In this document: positions 53,417 through 63,539 of the stretch, piece by piece
Numbering within the stretch: position 1 is the first letter of the stretch
How the letters are laid out: the number at the start of each line of letters is the position of its first letter
NCBI RefSeq assembly: GCF_002109325.1
Contig: NZ_CP015348.1
Location: forward strand, 2,791,501 to 2,855,500
DNA: 64,000 nt
Source of the DNA: Sporosarcina ureae
Lineage (GTDB): Bacteria; Bacillota; Bacilli; Bacillales_A; Planococcaceae
Direction: 5' to 3'
Position numbers and translations under genes: made by a program
The notes under the pieces: generated by a model
Told to the model about the DNA's origin: nothing
Database searches by the model: none
The model's input: the letters and a program-made list of their open reading frames with translations, nothing else

Positions 53417-56400
53417 ATGTCATTGCGCTTCGTTACCGGACGTTCCGGAACAGGAAAAACCACCTTCATTGAAAAAGAAATCGCACAAGAACTGAAAGAA
53501 CGCCCAATGGGAGCCCCCATCATCGTCATCGTGCCCGACCAACTATCCTACTCGATGGAATACAGCCTATCCGTCAAGTCAGGATTAACTGGCATGATCC
53601 GTGCACAAGTCCTCACATTCAAACGTCTCGCGTGGCGGGTGCTGCAAGAAGTAGGCGGCATCACACGTGAAGAAGTGGACAGCTTCGGTTACCGCATGCT
53701 TGTGCGTAGCGTGCTAGAAGAGAATAAAGAATCGTTTAAGCTATTTAAACAAGCCGCTTCCAAGCACGGGTTCGCTGAACAAATCAGCGACATCATGAAA
53801 GAATTCAGCAAATATTGTATCGATCAGCAAGCGTTTACGGAATTAAAAACTTCGCTAGCAGAAAAGCAAGCGCCTCGTATTTTGCAGGATAAGGCGCATG
53901 ATTTACAGCTGTTGCTTGAGAAGATTGAAGAACGTCTAGGAACGACGTATATGGACAGTGAAGGGCAATTGAACGCACTAGCTGATCAGTTGGCGCATTC
54001 AGAATGGTTGCAGGATGCGTCGATCTACATAGACGGCTTCGGTGATTTCACGACACAGGAATACAATATAATTACGCAATTAATGAAGTATACGAAACGT
54101 GTGACAGTCGTATTGCCAATGGAAGAAAAAGTGCATACTAGTGAGCATGAGTTATTCCATACGGCTCAGCAACAATATGAAACACTTCAACAACTTGCAT
54201 ACAGTGAGTCGGTAGATCGTGAAGAACGCGTGCATTTAACGGAGTCGCAGCGCTTTTCAAATCGTGAATTGGCTCATCTAGAAGAGCAGTTTGATCACTA
54301 CCCTCCTAAAGCATTTGAATCCGAAGGGGCAATTCAGATCATTGAAGCGTCCAATCGACGTGCAGAGATTCATGCGGTAGCGCGCTCGATACGTAAAATG
54401 ATGCGAGAAGGTAAACGATATCGGGGCATGACGGTTTTAAATCGTCAACCAGATGTCTATAACGAATTAATTCAAAACATCTTCACGCAATATGATATAC
54501 CGGTTTTCATTAGCCAGAAAAAGCCGATGCTTCATCATCCATTGATTGAATTTGCGCGATCATTGCTTGAAGCCGTGCGCACGGATTGGTCGTATGAAGC
54601 AGTGTTTCGGGCTGTGAAGACGGACCTGTTTTTCCCTGTCAATGAAAGTAAGCAAGTATGGCGAGAGCGTGCAGATCGTCTGGAGAATTTCGTGCTCGCA
54701 AAAGGAATTCATGGTAAATCCCGCTGGCAAGACGAAGAACGCTGGAAAGTGAGTCGCTATAGAGGGCTCGAGAAGATTAAAACCATTCAGACGGATGAAG
54801 AACTGGCAACGCAGGCGGAGTTTGCCGAGACGCGCGATCTGATTCGGGAGCCGATTGAACAGTTACAGCAGAAATTAAAAGCAGCTGTGACAGGAAGAGA
54901 CGTAGCGGAAGCTTTGTTTTATACGCTGGAGTCACTGAATGTCTACGATAAAATAATAGAGTTACAGCAAACTGAACAGAAAAATAATCACCTACAAGCA
55001 GCCGCTGAACATGAACAAGCGTGGACGAGTTGGATTAATGTGCTCGATCAGTTCGTGTTGATGTTCGGAGAGAAAGAATTGCCGATTGCAGAAGCGATGA
55101 AAATATTGGACGAAGGATTCGATACGCTGGAATTCAAATTAATTCCGCCTTCGCTCGATCAAGTCACTGTGACGACTGTGGAGTTATTTAATTCGATGGA
55201 TGTGGAAGCGGTGTTCGTACTCGGCGCGAATGAAGGAATATTGCCACTGCGAAATGATCATGAAGGATTGCTTTCGGATAGTGACCGCGAGTTGTTTAGT
55301 GAAATTGGAATTACGTTGGCACCCACGACGAAACTTCAGCTTATGCGCGAGTCGTATATGGCGTATCGTGCGTTTACTGGAGCCAGTGCACGTTTGACTG
55401 TCAGTTATCCAATTGCTGATGAAGAAGGAAAAGCGTTGATTCCGTCGCTTTATATTCCAAGATTGCAGCAAATCGTATCGAATATTCCTACAGAGATTGC
55501 CGTTATTGAGCCGACAGAGTTGTCCGAAGTAAAAGACAAGCTGGTCTATATCGAACATCCGGACGTTGCGCTGTCTTACGCAATTCGAATGATGCGCCAA
55601 GCATCGACTCAAGAAGAAATTGCGCCTGAATGGCAAGCGGTTCTCTCCTATTATAAAGAAGATCCCCTTTGGTCTTCAGTTATAGAGTCGATCATTCAAC
55701 CCGCGTTGAAGCGACAGAAAACGGAGCTTCTTGATTCGGAATTGACGACTGGTTTATACGGGTCATCCTTTACGACGAGTGTCTCGAGAATTGAATCGTA
55801 TTATAGCTGTCCGTTCCAACATTTCACGACGTATGGCTTGAATTTACAAGAGCGTTTTGAATTCCAGCTAGAAGCACCGGATATCGGGGATTTATTCCAT
55901 GCGGCATTGAAATGGGTTTCGGATGAAGTGATGCGCCAAGGCTTATCTTGGGCGGCATTGACGAAAGAGCAGTGCTGGCAGTTAGGCCGAGAAGCGATTG
56001 ATGCACTGGCGCCGAAGTTTTTCCATAGAATTTTATTATCAAGTCAGCGCTATGCATATATTCAGCGGAAATTAATGCAAATCATTCAACGGACGATTCG
56101 CGCATTGCAGTCACAGGCTCGCAATTCAAGCTTCACGCCGATTGCGATTGAAGCAGGATTTGGTCCGAATGAAGAAATTGCACCGCTTGAAATCAACCTA
56201 AAAAATGGTCAACAGATGCATATTCGCGGACGCATCGACCGGATCGACACGATGAAGAAAGACGATCAAACTTTCTTGCGCGTGGTGGATTATAAATCAT
56301 CAGCCCGTGCGCTTGATTTAACGGAAGTGTATTACGGCTTATCGCTGCAAATGTTAACGTATCTCGATGTGGCGCTTGAGCACGCAGAAGACTGGTTAGG

Positions 56401-56908
56401 CGTCTATGCAAATCCTGCGGGTGTGCTGTATATGTACGTTCACAATCCGATGTTGCGATTGACGAAAGAGTTGAATGAAGACGCTATCGAAAAAGAATTA
56501 ATGAAATCATATAAAATGCAAGGCTATATAGTGGAAGACGCAGATGTGGCGCTCGCAATGGATGACCAACTGGAAAGTGAGTCACTCATTATTCCGGCGC
56601 GTTTGAAGAAAGACGGCTCGTTTTATTCGACTTCAAAAGTCGTGCCGCCTGAAGATATCAATATTTTGCGTTCGTATGTCCGCAAGAAACATCAGCAAGC
56701 AGGGGACGGTATGTTGTCCGGCGATACACGCGTCTATCCGTACCGCTTGAAGGAACATATGCCGTGTACATTCTGTTCGTATCAATCGATTTGTCAGTTT
56801 GATAGTACGGATCCGACACAGCCTACACGGAATTACACAGCCTACAAGTCAGAAGAGTCATTAGAAAAGATGCGGAAGGAGATAGATCCAGATGCGAATT
56901 CCAGATAA
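53417..56908 (+). CDS. addB: ATP-dependent helicase/nuclease subunit AddB
   Basis: The 1163-residue protein starts at ATG 53417 after AAAGGGGAG. Walker A (GRSGTGKTTF) is at the N-terminus. The C-terminal part holds the RecB-type nuclease motif (VVDYKSSARALDL) and four-cysteine iron-sulfur cluster residues (SYYSCPFQH, CTFCSYQSICQF). With AddA it resects DNA ends to Chi-like sites for recombination. The end overlaps addA by 17 bases. Confidence 0.96.
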   Translation: MSLRFVTGRSGTGKTTFIEKEIAQELKERPMGAPIIVIVPDQLSYSMEYSLSVKSGLTGMIRAQVLTFKRLAWRVLQEVGGITREEVDSFGYRMLVRSVLEENKESFKLFKQAASKHGFAEQISDIMKEFSKYCIDQQAFTELKTSLAEKQAPRILQDKAHDLQLLLEKIEERLGTTYMDSEGQLNALADQLAHSEWLQDASIYIDGFGDFTTQEYNIITQLMKYTKRVTVVLPMEEKVHTSEHELFHTAQQQYETLQQLAYSESVDREERVHLTESQRFSNRELAHLEEQFDHYPPKAFESEGAIQIIEASNRRAEIHAVARSIRKMMREGKRYRGMTVLNRQPDVYNELIQNIFTQYDIPVFISQKKPMLHHPLIEFARSLLEAVRTDWSYEAVFRAVKTDLFFPVNESKQVWRERADRLENFVLAKGIHGKSRWQDEERWKVSRYRGLEKIKTIQTDEELATQAEFAETRDLIREPIEQLQQKLKAAVTGRDVAEALFYTLESLNVYDKIIELQQTEQKNNHLQAAAEHEQAWTSWINVLDQFVLMFGEKELPIAEAMKILDEGFDTLEFKLIPPSLDQVTVTTVELFNSMDVEAVFVLGANEGILPLRNDHEGLLSDSDRELFSEIGITLAPTTKLQLMRESYMAYRAFTGASARLTVSYPIADEEGKALIPSLYIPRLQQIVSNIPTEIAVIEPTELSEVKDKLVYIEHPDVALSYAIRMMRQASTQEEIAPEWQAVLSYYKEDPLWSSVIESIIQPALKRQKTELLDSELTTGLYGSSFTTSVSRIESYYSCPFQHFTTYGLNLQERFEFQLEAPDIGDLFHAALKWVSDEVMRQGLSWAALTKEQCWQLGREAIDALAPKFFHRILLSSQRYAYIQRKLMQIIQRTIRALQSQARNSSFTPIAIEAGFGPNEEIAPLEINLKNGQQMHIRGRIDRIDTMKKDDQTFLRVVDYKSSARALDLTEVYYGLSLQMLTYLDVALEHAEDWLGVYANPAGVLYMYVHNPMLRLTKELNEDAIEKELMKSYKMQGYIVEDADVALAMDDQLESESLIIPARLKKDGSFYSTSKVVPPEDINILRSYVRKKHQQAGDGMLSGDTRVYPYRLKEHMPCTFCSYQSICQFDSTDPTQPTRNYTAYKSEESLEKMRKEIDPDANSR

Positions 56909-59900
56909 GCCGCCACACGAGACGTTTACCGACGAGCAGTGGAAAGCAATTCACGCGTCCGGTAAAGACATCCTCGTATCGGCTGCGGCAGGTTCAGGAA
57001 AGACGAAAGTTCTCATTACACGGATGATTGAAAAAGTATTAAATACAGAACACCCGTTAGATGTCGACCAGTTATTAGTTGTGACGTTTACGAATGCGGC
57101 TGCCGCTGAAATGCGTCATCGAATGGCTAGTGCGCTTGAAGAGGCGATTGCTGAAAATCCTTCTTCTGTCCATTTGCGCAGACAGTTGAATCTGCTCAAT
57201 AAAGCACAAATCTCTTCCTTGCATTCATTCTGTCTGCAAGTCGTTCGCCAGTATTCGTATGTACTGGATATAGATCCAGGATTCCGTATTGCGGATACAA
57301 CGGAAGCAGCCATTTTACGCGATGACACAGTAGCAACGGTTTTGGAGGAGGCGTATAGTCAGCCCGATCCGGAAGCGATGTATCGCCTAAGTGATAGCTT
57401 TACAGCCGACCGTAATGATCAGGCAATCGAGACATTGATTGATAAACTGTATGACTATTCACGTGTCCATCCGAATCCATCACACTGGTTGGAGTTGATC
57501 CCAAAGCAGTATGAAATTGGTGACGAGGCGACGATTGACGACTTGTCGTTCATTGATTCGCTGAAAGTATCGATCCAACATACGCTTGAAGAAGCAAAAA
57601 CGGTGACGCGCGATTTACAGCGAGTAGCGGAAATGAATGATGGACCGTTGCCGTTACTAGAAACCGCAAAAGCCGACGAAGCATGGATTGACGGCGCGCT
57701 CGAATATATGCTTCACGGCAAGTGGGAAGACGCGTTTGCCTACTTCCAGACGTTGAAGTGGGTGAAGGCGGGCACGATTCGTAAAGATTCGTGTGACGAA
57801 GACTTAGCCGCACGAGGTAAGTCGATGCGCGATCAAGTGAAGAAAATCGTTACCGCGTTAAAAGACACGTACTTTACTCGGACACCTGCCAGATTATTGG
57901 AGGAAATTCGTTTGATGGCGCCGCTCATGCACACGCTTGTCGGATTGGTAGAGGATTTCACGGCACGTTATCAAGCGTTGAAAGAAGAGCGCGGCTTAGT
58001 GGATTTCTCGGATCTTGAGCACTATGCGTTACAGATTTTATCTGAAGAAGTAGATGGGGTACTCGTTCCTTCCGATATTGCGAACGATTACCGCAATCGA
58101 TTTGCGGAAGTATTAGTGGATGAATATCAAGATACGAACTTCTTGCAAGAGGCTATTTTACAATTAGTCAAGCAAGGTGGAGAAACGGACGGCAATTTAT
58201 TCATGGTAGGGGACGTTAAACAGTCGATCTATCGTTTCCGTTTAGCTGAACCGGGATTATTTTTAGGGAAGTATGATCGTTTTACAACAGACGTAGACGA
58301 TCAAGGCTTGAAAATCGATTTGAATGCCAACTTCCGGAGCCGTAAAGAAGTACTGGACGCAACGAACTTTATTTTCAAGCAGATTATGGGGACGCGTGTC
58401 GGGGAAATTGAGTATGACGAAGCGGCTGCGTTGAAGTACGGTGCACAGTATCCTGAAAAAGACGTGTCAGCTGGACTGACGATTTTGTATGAGAATGAAG
58501 AAGATGAATTGTCTGAGGAGCAAGAAGCCCAGCAAGAGTTGAAGAAATCTCAGGCAGAAGCGCGTTTCATTGCGCAGAAAATCAAGACATGGAAAGACGA
58601 GAAAGCACAAGTGGCAGATGCATTCAACGGTAAGCAACGTCCACTCGAATACAGTGATATCGTCATCCTTATGCGCTCGATGACTTGGTCGAGCGAAATT
58701 GCGGATGAATTAAAAGCCGCTGGGATACCTGTCTATGTATCATTGTCTTCAGGCTATTTTGATGCGATTGAAGTCATGATCATGCTCAATACATTGCGTG
58801 TCGTGGACAATCCATATCAGGATATTCCACTCGTCTCAGTGTTGCGTGCTCCTTTTGTCGGCATGACGGAAAATGAGCTGGCACAAATTCGTCTTGTTAA
58901 TCGCAATGTGACGTTTTATGAAGCGCTACAAACCTTTATGCAAACAGGTGGTGCCGGAGTCAATCCAGCGACACAGGAAAAACTTCAACGCTTTTTCTTG
59001 TTGCTGGAAGACTGGCGGAATAGGGCGCGTCATGGTTCGTTGTCAGAATTGATTTGGCAAGTCTACCAAGATACGCATTATTACGAAATGGTCGGAATTT
59101 TACCGAACGGAAAACAGCGCCAAGCCAATCTACGTGCTCTCCATGATCGGGCGATGGCTTATGAAAAAACATCATTCCGTGGACTGTTCCGTTTCCTTCG
59201 ATTTATCGATCGCATGCGTAAACGTGGCGATGATCTTGGGGAAGCGCGGTTCATGAGCGAAAAGGAAAACGTCGTGCGTATCATGACGATCCATTCATCA
59301 AAAGGCTTGGAGTTCCCGTATGTATTTTTAGCGGGGATGGGGCGTCCGTTCAATAAAATGGACTTTAATCAATCGTATTTATTCGATCAGCATTTCGGGC
59401 TCGCTGTTAAAGCGATTGATCCCGAGAAACGTATTATGTTCACGTCACTACCGTTTCTAGCGATCAAAGAGAAGAAGGAGCTAGAGATGCGGGCAGAGGA
59501 AATGCGGGTGCTCTACGTGGCTATGACGCGTGCTAAGGAGCATTTGGAGCTGATTGCCTCGGTTAAAGACATTGAAAAGACGATGAACAAGTGGCAAGAA
59601 GCACAGCTACTGGATGAAGATGCGCCTCTACCGGAATACAAACGTTCACGGGCGACGGGTTATCTAGATTGGATTGGACCGGCTGTCGCGCGTCATATAG
59701 ACTTTGGAAAATTCGGTAAGACAGCTGGCGGTGAATTAATGGACGACGCGTCTTCGTGGGAAGTCAATGCGTATCCATTTTCTGCTTTCCATAGTACCGA
59801 TGAGATGGAGATTGAAGATTGGATTCCTATTGACCAAGAGGCGGCAGTGGCGGATCCGAAGTTAGTTACAGAAGTGCGCAATCGTTTTGATGCACAGTAT

Positions 59901-60596
59901 CCGTATGAATTTGCGGTCGGTTTGTCTTCCAAGCAATCGGTCAGTGAGTTAAAGCGGATTGCATTGCTTGAACTAGAGCGGGGAGATGCGGATCCGTTTG
60001 AAGAGTTGGAGCCAGACGTCACGAAACGAATTTCCAATCTTCATGCACGTCCATCATTTTTGCAGAAACGTTCCTTAACAAAAGCAGAAATTGGTACGGC
60101 GATGCATACTGTCATGCAGCATCTTCAGTTGAAAGCAGAACTGGATCAAGCCAGTGCCAAGGAATTCGTCGAACAGCTTGCGAAGCGTGAGTTGCTGACA
60201 AAAGAAGAGGCGGCTGCGATTGACGTTCAGGCGATTATCGCATTTTTCCATACGACACTTGGCCAACGAATGGCTCAAGCCGATCAAGTGTTGCGTGAAA
60301 TGCCATTTACCTATGCGTTGCCCGCTATAGAAGGCGAGTATCAGTTACTGCAAGGTATCGCGGATTGTCTGTTCCATGAAGACGGCGAGTGGGTGCTCGT
60401 TGATTATAAAACGGATGATGTCAGTAAGTTTCATTCGGATCAAGCGATTGCGAAAGAAATGCAAGTCCGTTATGGCACTCAGTTGAGTTTGTATAAAAAA
60501 GTATTGGAATCCATTCTCTCGATTGAAATTAAAGAAATGGTGCTCTACTTATTTAGCGGAGCAAAAATCATTAGCTTACAGGAGGAATTTGTTTGA
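56892..60596 (+). CDS. addA: ATP-dependent helicase/nuclease subunit AddA
   Basis: The 1234-residue UvrD-type helicase shows Q-motif FTDEQWKAIHASG, Walker A SAAAGSGKTKVL, VTFTNAAAAEMRHR, Walker B EVLVDEYQDTNFLQ, MTIHSSKGLEFPYVFLAGM and VLYVAMTRAKEHL. A C-terminal nuclease domain has LVDYKTDDVSKF. Together with AddB it forms the end-resection machine that acts in recombination and competence. Length is normal. Its stop is joined to the next start by a four-base overlap with AGGAGG inside the gene end. Confidence 0.97.
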   Translation: MRIPDKPPHETFTDEQWKAIHASGKDILVSAAAGSGKTKVLITRMIEKVLNTEHPLDVDQLLVVTFTNAAAAEMRHRMASALEEAIAENPSSVHLRRQLNLLNKAQISSLHSFCLQVVRQYSYVLDIDPGFRIADTTEAAILRDDTVATVLEEAYSQPDPEAMYRLSDSFTADRNDQAIETLIDKLYDYSRVHPNPSHWLELIPKQYEIGDEATIDDLSFIDSLKVSIQHTLEEAKTVTRDLQRVAEMNDGPLPLLETAKADEAWIDGALEYMLHGKWEDAFAYFQTLKWVKAGTIRKDSCDEDLAARGKSMRDQVKKIVTALKDTYFTRTPARLLEEIRLMAPLMHTLVGLVEDFTARYQALKEERGLVDFSDLEHYALQILSEEVDGVLVPSDIANDYRNRFAEVLVDEYQDTNFLQEAILQLVKQGGETDGNLFMVGDVKQSIYRFRLAEPGLFLGKYDRFTTDVDDQGLKIDLNANFRSRKEVLDATNFIFKQIMGTRVGEIEYDEAAALKYGAQYPEKDVSAGLTILYENEEDELSEEQEAQQELKKSQAEARFIAQKIKTWKDEKAQVADAFNGKQRPLEYSDIVILMRSMTWSSEIADELKAAGIPVYVSLSSGYFDAIEVMIMLNTLRVVDNPYQDIPLVSVLRAPFVGMTENELAQIRLVNRNVTFYEALQTFMQTGGAGVNPATQEKLQRFFLLLEDWRNRARHGSLSELIWQVYQDTHYYEMVGILPNGKQRQANLRALHDRAMAYEKTSFRGLFRFLRFIDRMRKRGDDLGEARFMSEKENVVRIMTIHSSKGLEFPYVFLAGMGRPFNKMDFNQSYLFDQHFGLAVKAIDPEKRIMFTSLPFLAIKEKKELEMRAEEMRVLYVAMTRAKEHLELIASVKDIEKTMNKWQEAQLLDEDAPLPEYKRSRATGYLDWIGPAVARHIDFGKFGKTAGGELMDDASSWEVNAYPFSAFHSTDEMEIEDWIPIDQEAAVADPKLVTEVRNRFDAQYPYEFAVGLSSKQSVSELKRIALLELERGDADPFEELEPDVTKRISNLHARPSFLQKRSLTKAEIGTAMHTVMQHLQLKAELDQASAKEFVEQLAKRELLTKEEAAAIDVQAIIAFFHTTLGQRMAQADQVLREMPFTYALPAIEGEYQLLQGIADCLFHEDGEWVLVDYKTDDVSKFHSDQAIAKEMQVRYGTQLSLYKKVLESILSIEIKEMVLYLFSGAKIISLQEEFV

Positions 60597-61780
60597 AGTT
60601 GACACCTACATCCCTTACGGAGCGAGTGGAAGCACTCGATTTCTTAAGGGGTATTGCGTTACTTGGAATTTTGATAGCGAATATGATTCATTTTCATTCG
60701 CCATATGCGTATATGGATCCGTATTCCTGGTACACCATTCCGCATGAGCAATCGATGTTCCATTTTATTGATGTATTTATTGAAGCCAGTTTCTACCCAC
60801 TATTCGCCATGCTGTTTGGCTATGGCTTGAATATGCAGTATGAAAAGTCATTGAAAAATGACACGTTGTTTGCGCCGTTCATGGCACGACGTATGGGAGT
60901 TCTACTAGTTATCGGTGTGTTGCATGCGGTACTCATTTGGTCTGGCGATATTTTGTTTACGTATGCGCTCATGGGATTCATCATGATTGCGGTGATCCGG
61001 ATTCCAAAGAAGTGGTTACTGGCGCTGTCGTTAGTTATTTATTTTGTGCCGACATTATTGTTGTACAGTATTTTGGCGCTTACTCGTAGTGCGACTTCAT
61101 CGAATATGTTGGATGGATTTGAAGATGTTCAGCAAATTGAACGAGCGATTGCCGCCTATGCAAACGGCACGTTCGGCGATATTTTCGCTTTTCGTTTGAA
61201 TGAATTCTTCACTTTTCAAATCATTGGCTCGATTACAGCGGTCTTTATCATTTTGCCGTTGATCATGTTCGGAGCAGCATTATCGAAATTCAAAGTCGTC
61301 GAGCGTATGTATGCGCTGAAAGGGAAGTTGCTGGTAGCCATGCTAGTATTTATTCCGATTGGCGTTGTTTTGAAAAACATTCCGAGTTGGGATGGGCCAA
61401 AGTTTGAAAATATTTTACTCGTTCAATCGATATTCGGTGGACCCATTCTGACACTTGGATACGGAGCGATGTTCTTATTACTGTTCCAAATCCCATTTTT
61501 AAAGAGTATTACGCAACCTTTTGCAAAAGTTGGCAGGATGGCATTCACGACGTATATTATGCAGTCGGTTATCGCAACGTTGATATTTTATTCATATGGA
61601 GCAGGTCTGTATGGTAAAGTAGATATAGTGACCGGCACGTGGTTGGCAATCGGAATTTTCGTAGTCCAGCTCATTATTGCGCAGGTTTGGTTAGCGAAAT
61701 TCCGGATGGGACCACTCGAAGCCATTTGGCGGAAGTTGTCGTATGGAAAGAATTTCGCCGTTAAAGAGGAAAAAAAGTAG
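60593..61780 (+). CDS. DUF418 membrane protein, YeiB-like
   Basis: The 395-residue protein has about ten membrane segments and the family start RVEALDFLRGIALLGILIANMIHF. The DUF418 C-terminal part FAKVGRMAFTTYIMQSVIATLIFY and FRMGPLEAIWRKLSYG is present. The function of this family is not established; an acyltransferase-like fold has been proposed for its relatives. TTG at 60593 follows AGGAGGAA and overlaps the addA stop, so it is part of the add operon. Confidence 0.85.
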   Translation: MKLTPTSLTERVEALDFLRGIALLGILIANMIHFHSPYAYMDPYSWYTIPHEQSMFHFIDVFIEASFYPLFAMLFGYGLNMQYEKSLKNDTLFAPFMARRMGVLLVIGVLHAVLIWSGDILFTYALMGFIMIAVIRIPKKWLLALSLVIYFVPTLLLYSILALTRSATSSNMLDGFEDVQQIERAIAAYANGTFGDIFAFRLNEFFTFQIIGSITAVFIILPLIMFGAALSKFKVVERMYALKGKLLVAMLVFIPIGVVLKNIPSWDGPKFENILLVQSIFGGPILTLGYGAMFLLLFQIPFLKSITQPFAKVGRMAFTTYIMQSVIATLIFYSYGAGLYGKVDIVTGTWLAIGIFVVQLIIAQVWLAKFRMGPLEAIWRKLSYGKNFAVKEEKK

Positions 61781-61835
61781 ATTTTGTCGTAACATAGGAG
61801 TATGTGAATTCACATGGAAAGGGTTGGGTATTCAA

Positions 61836-62732
61836 ATGAAATTATTGTCATTCCGTTACGAAGGACAGACTTTATTCGGACCAAAAGTTAAACGTGAGGA
61901 AGCTGTGTGGGATCTAATCGCAATGGCTGAGGCATTGGAACAAACTGATTTCCCTAAAACGATGATCGAAGGCGTTTCCCACGGCATGGATTTCGTGGAG
62001 GAAGTTCGTAAATTGGTAGAGAAAACTGAAGCTGAAGGAAACGTAGAGCAGTTCAAGCATGCGTTCACTGACATCGAATGGTTATCTCCAATTCCACGCA
62101 CACCGAAAAATGTGTTATGCGTAGGGAAGAACTATCTTGATCATGCAGAGGAACTTGGATCGAAAGCACCTGAGAAATTGATGATATTCACAAAATCCCC
62201 TACTTCAATTGCGGGAGACGAGCAAACGTTACCGATCCACAGTGAAGTGACTGATTCATTAGATTACGAAGGTGAACTGGCGGTTGTGATCAGTAAGACG
62301 GGCAAAAACATTCCAAAACAACTGGCATATGATTACGTGTTCGGCTATACAATCGGTAATGATATTACAGCACGCAATATCCAATCGGAACACAAGCAGT
62401 TCTTCTTAGGAAAAAGTTTAGATGGTTCTTGTCCGATGGGTCCTTATGTGGTGACGAAAGACGAAATTCCAAACCCACAAAATCTATCCATTGTAACGAA
62501 AGTGAATGATGGTGTGCGCCAAAACGGTAATACATCTAATATGATCTTTAAAATTGACGACTTGATTGCTGAAATCTCCAAGTACGTCACGTTGGAGCCA
62601 GGCGATGTAATCTTGACAGGCACGCCAGCTGGTGTTGGTAAAGGTATGACACCTCCAACGTACTTGAAAAAAGGCGATACAGTTAAAGTATCGATCGAAG
62701 GGATCGGTACACTAGTTAACCGTTTCGAATAA
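61836..62732 (+). CDS. Fumarylacetoacetate-hydrolase-family protein, YisK-like
   Basis: The protein has 298 residues from ATG at 61836; an upstream extension to 61743 overlaps the preceding gene and lacks a ribosome site. FAH-domain marks are CVGKNYLDHAEELG, IFTKSPTSIAGDEQ, DYEGELAVVISK (metal-binding acidic residues), GYTIGNDITARNIQ, GKSLDGSCPMGPYVV and ILTGTPAGVGKG. YisK in Bacillus is an oxaloacetate decarboxylase that also affects cell shape; that activity here is only inferred. Confidence 0.87.
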   Translation: MKLLSFRYEGQTLFGPKVKREEAVWDLIAMAEALEQTDFPKTMIEGVSHGMDFVEEVRKLVEKTEAEGNVEQFKHAFTDIEWLSPIPRTPKNVLCVGKNYLDHAEELGSKAPEKLMIFTKSPTSIAGDEQTLPIHSEVTDSLDYEGELAVVISKTGKNIPKQLAYDYVFGYTIGNDITARNIQSEHKQFFLGKSLDGSCPMGPYVVTKDEIPNPQNLSIVTKVNDGVRQNGNTSNMIFKIDDLIAEISKYVTLEPGDVILTGTPAGVGKGMTPPTYLKKGDTVKVSIEGIGTLVNRFE

Positions 62733-62824
62733 TACGCAAGTCTATGAGGTAAACAATAGAATAGTCGTAGCTTGAAAGATATGGTAGAATATCAATCGAC
62801 TATACTAATAACGAGGTGGAAGTA

Positions 62825-63199
62825 ATGGGATTTTTAACTGATACAACCCATATGCATATTTTTACATGGGTAGTAGGTGTTGTACTATTTTTAGTAGCAG
62901 CAAGTATGGCAAATGGAACAAAAGGAAAAAAGATTACACATATGATTTTGCGTCTGTTCTATGTATTGATCATCATCACAGGAGCTGCGTTATTCTTTAA
63001 GCATATGAGTATTGATTCCATGCTATATGGCATCAAATTTGTACTGGGTATTTTGACAATCGGATTTATGGAAATGGTTCTCGTTCGCGGAAGTAAAGGG
63101 AAGAACACGGGTCTTATGTGGATTCTCTTCGTCGTCGCGCTACTTGCAACGATGTTCGTAGGTTTCAAATTACCAATGGGCTTCAACTTTTTCGCATAA
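62825..63199 (+). CDS. yisL: YisL/UPF0344 family membrane protein
   Basis: The 124-residue protein has four membrane segments with HMHIFTWVVGVVLFLVAAS, THMILRLFYVLIIITGAALF, GIKFVLGILTIGFMEMVLVRG and WILFVVALLATMFVGFKLPMGF, typical of YisL. ATG at 62825 follows GAGGTGG; a GTG nine bases earlier is less likely. The function is unknown. It follows the FAH-family gene, matching the yisK-yisL order in Bacillus. Confidence 0.9.
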   Translation: MGFLTDTTHMHIFTWVVGVVLFLVAASMANGTKGKKITHMILRLFYVLIIITGAALFFKHMSIDSMLYGIKFVLGILTIGFMEMVLVRGSKGKNTGLMWILFVVALLATMFVGFKLPMGFNFFA

Positions 63200-63228
63200 T
63201 GACTACTGATCGATAAGGAGATGGAAGA

Positions 63229-63360
63229 ATGGCAACACAAACAGGCTGGATATTTTTGATAGTGATCCTGTTACTGATGGCGTTGTTTGCCGTCTCCGTT
63301 ATCGTCAGTGCGCGAAGGCAGCGGGATCCGGACTTCTTTACTGAAGACGATAACTCATAA
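63229..63360 (+). CDS. Small single-pass membrane protein
   Basis: The 43-residue product has one membrane segment (GWIFLIVILLLMALFAVSVIV) and an Arg-rich/acidic tail (SARRQRDPDFFTEDDNS). ATG at 63229 follows AAGGAGATGG with a good spacer. No family is recognised. It may be co-transcribed with yisL, 29 bases upstream. Confidence 0.65.
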   Translation: MATQTGWIFLIVILLLMALFAVSVIVSARRQRDPDFFTEDDNS

Positions 63361-63362
63361 CC

Positions 63363-63524
63363 ATGCGCGAGCAGTGGGGGATTTTTCCTCTCCTGCTTTT
63401 TTTATTTGGTTATTCGACATTCTTTCACAAGATTGCCGTATTTATAGAACGTGTCAATGGTTTTCATAAGAAAGAATGGCGTGGTCATCAGCTGTTTGAT
63501 AAACTAAAAGAAGAGTGTGTATGA
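63363..63524 (+). CDS. Possible small membrane-associated protein
   Basis: This frame of 53 codons starts at ATG 63363, two bases after the previous stop, and has one hydrophobic stretch (GIFPLLLFLFGYSTFF) then a basic amphipathic tail (NGFHKKEWRGHQLFDKLKEE). There is no strong ribosome site, so expression would rely on coupling. Not recognised. Confidence 0.45.
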   Translation: MREQWGIFPLLLFLFGYSTFFHKIAVFIERVNGFHKKEWRGHQLFDKLKEECV

Positions 63525-63539
63525 GGAGGATTTACTAAA

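Noticed and set aside
55184..55636. 150-codon minus-strand frame
   Set aside because: Antisense to addB.
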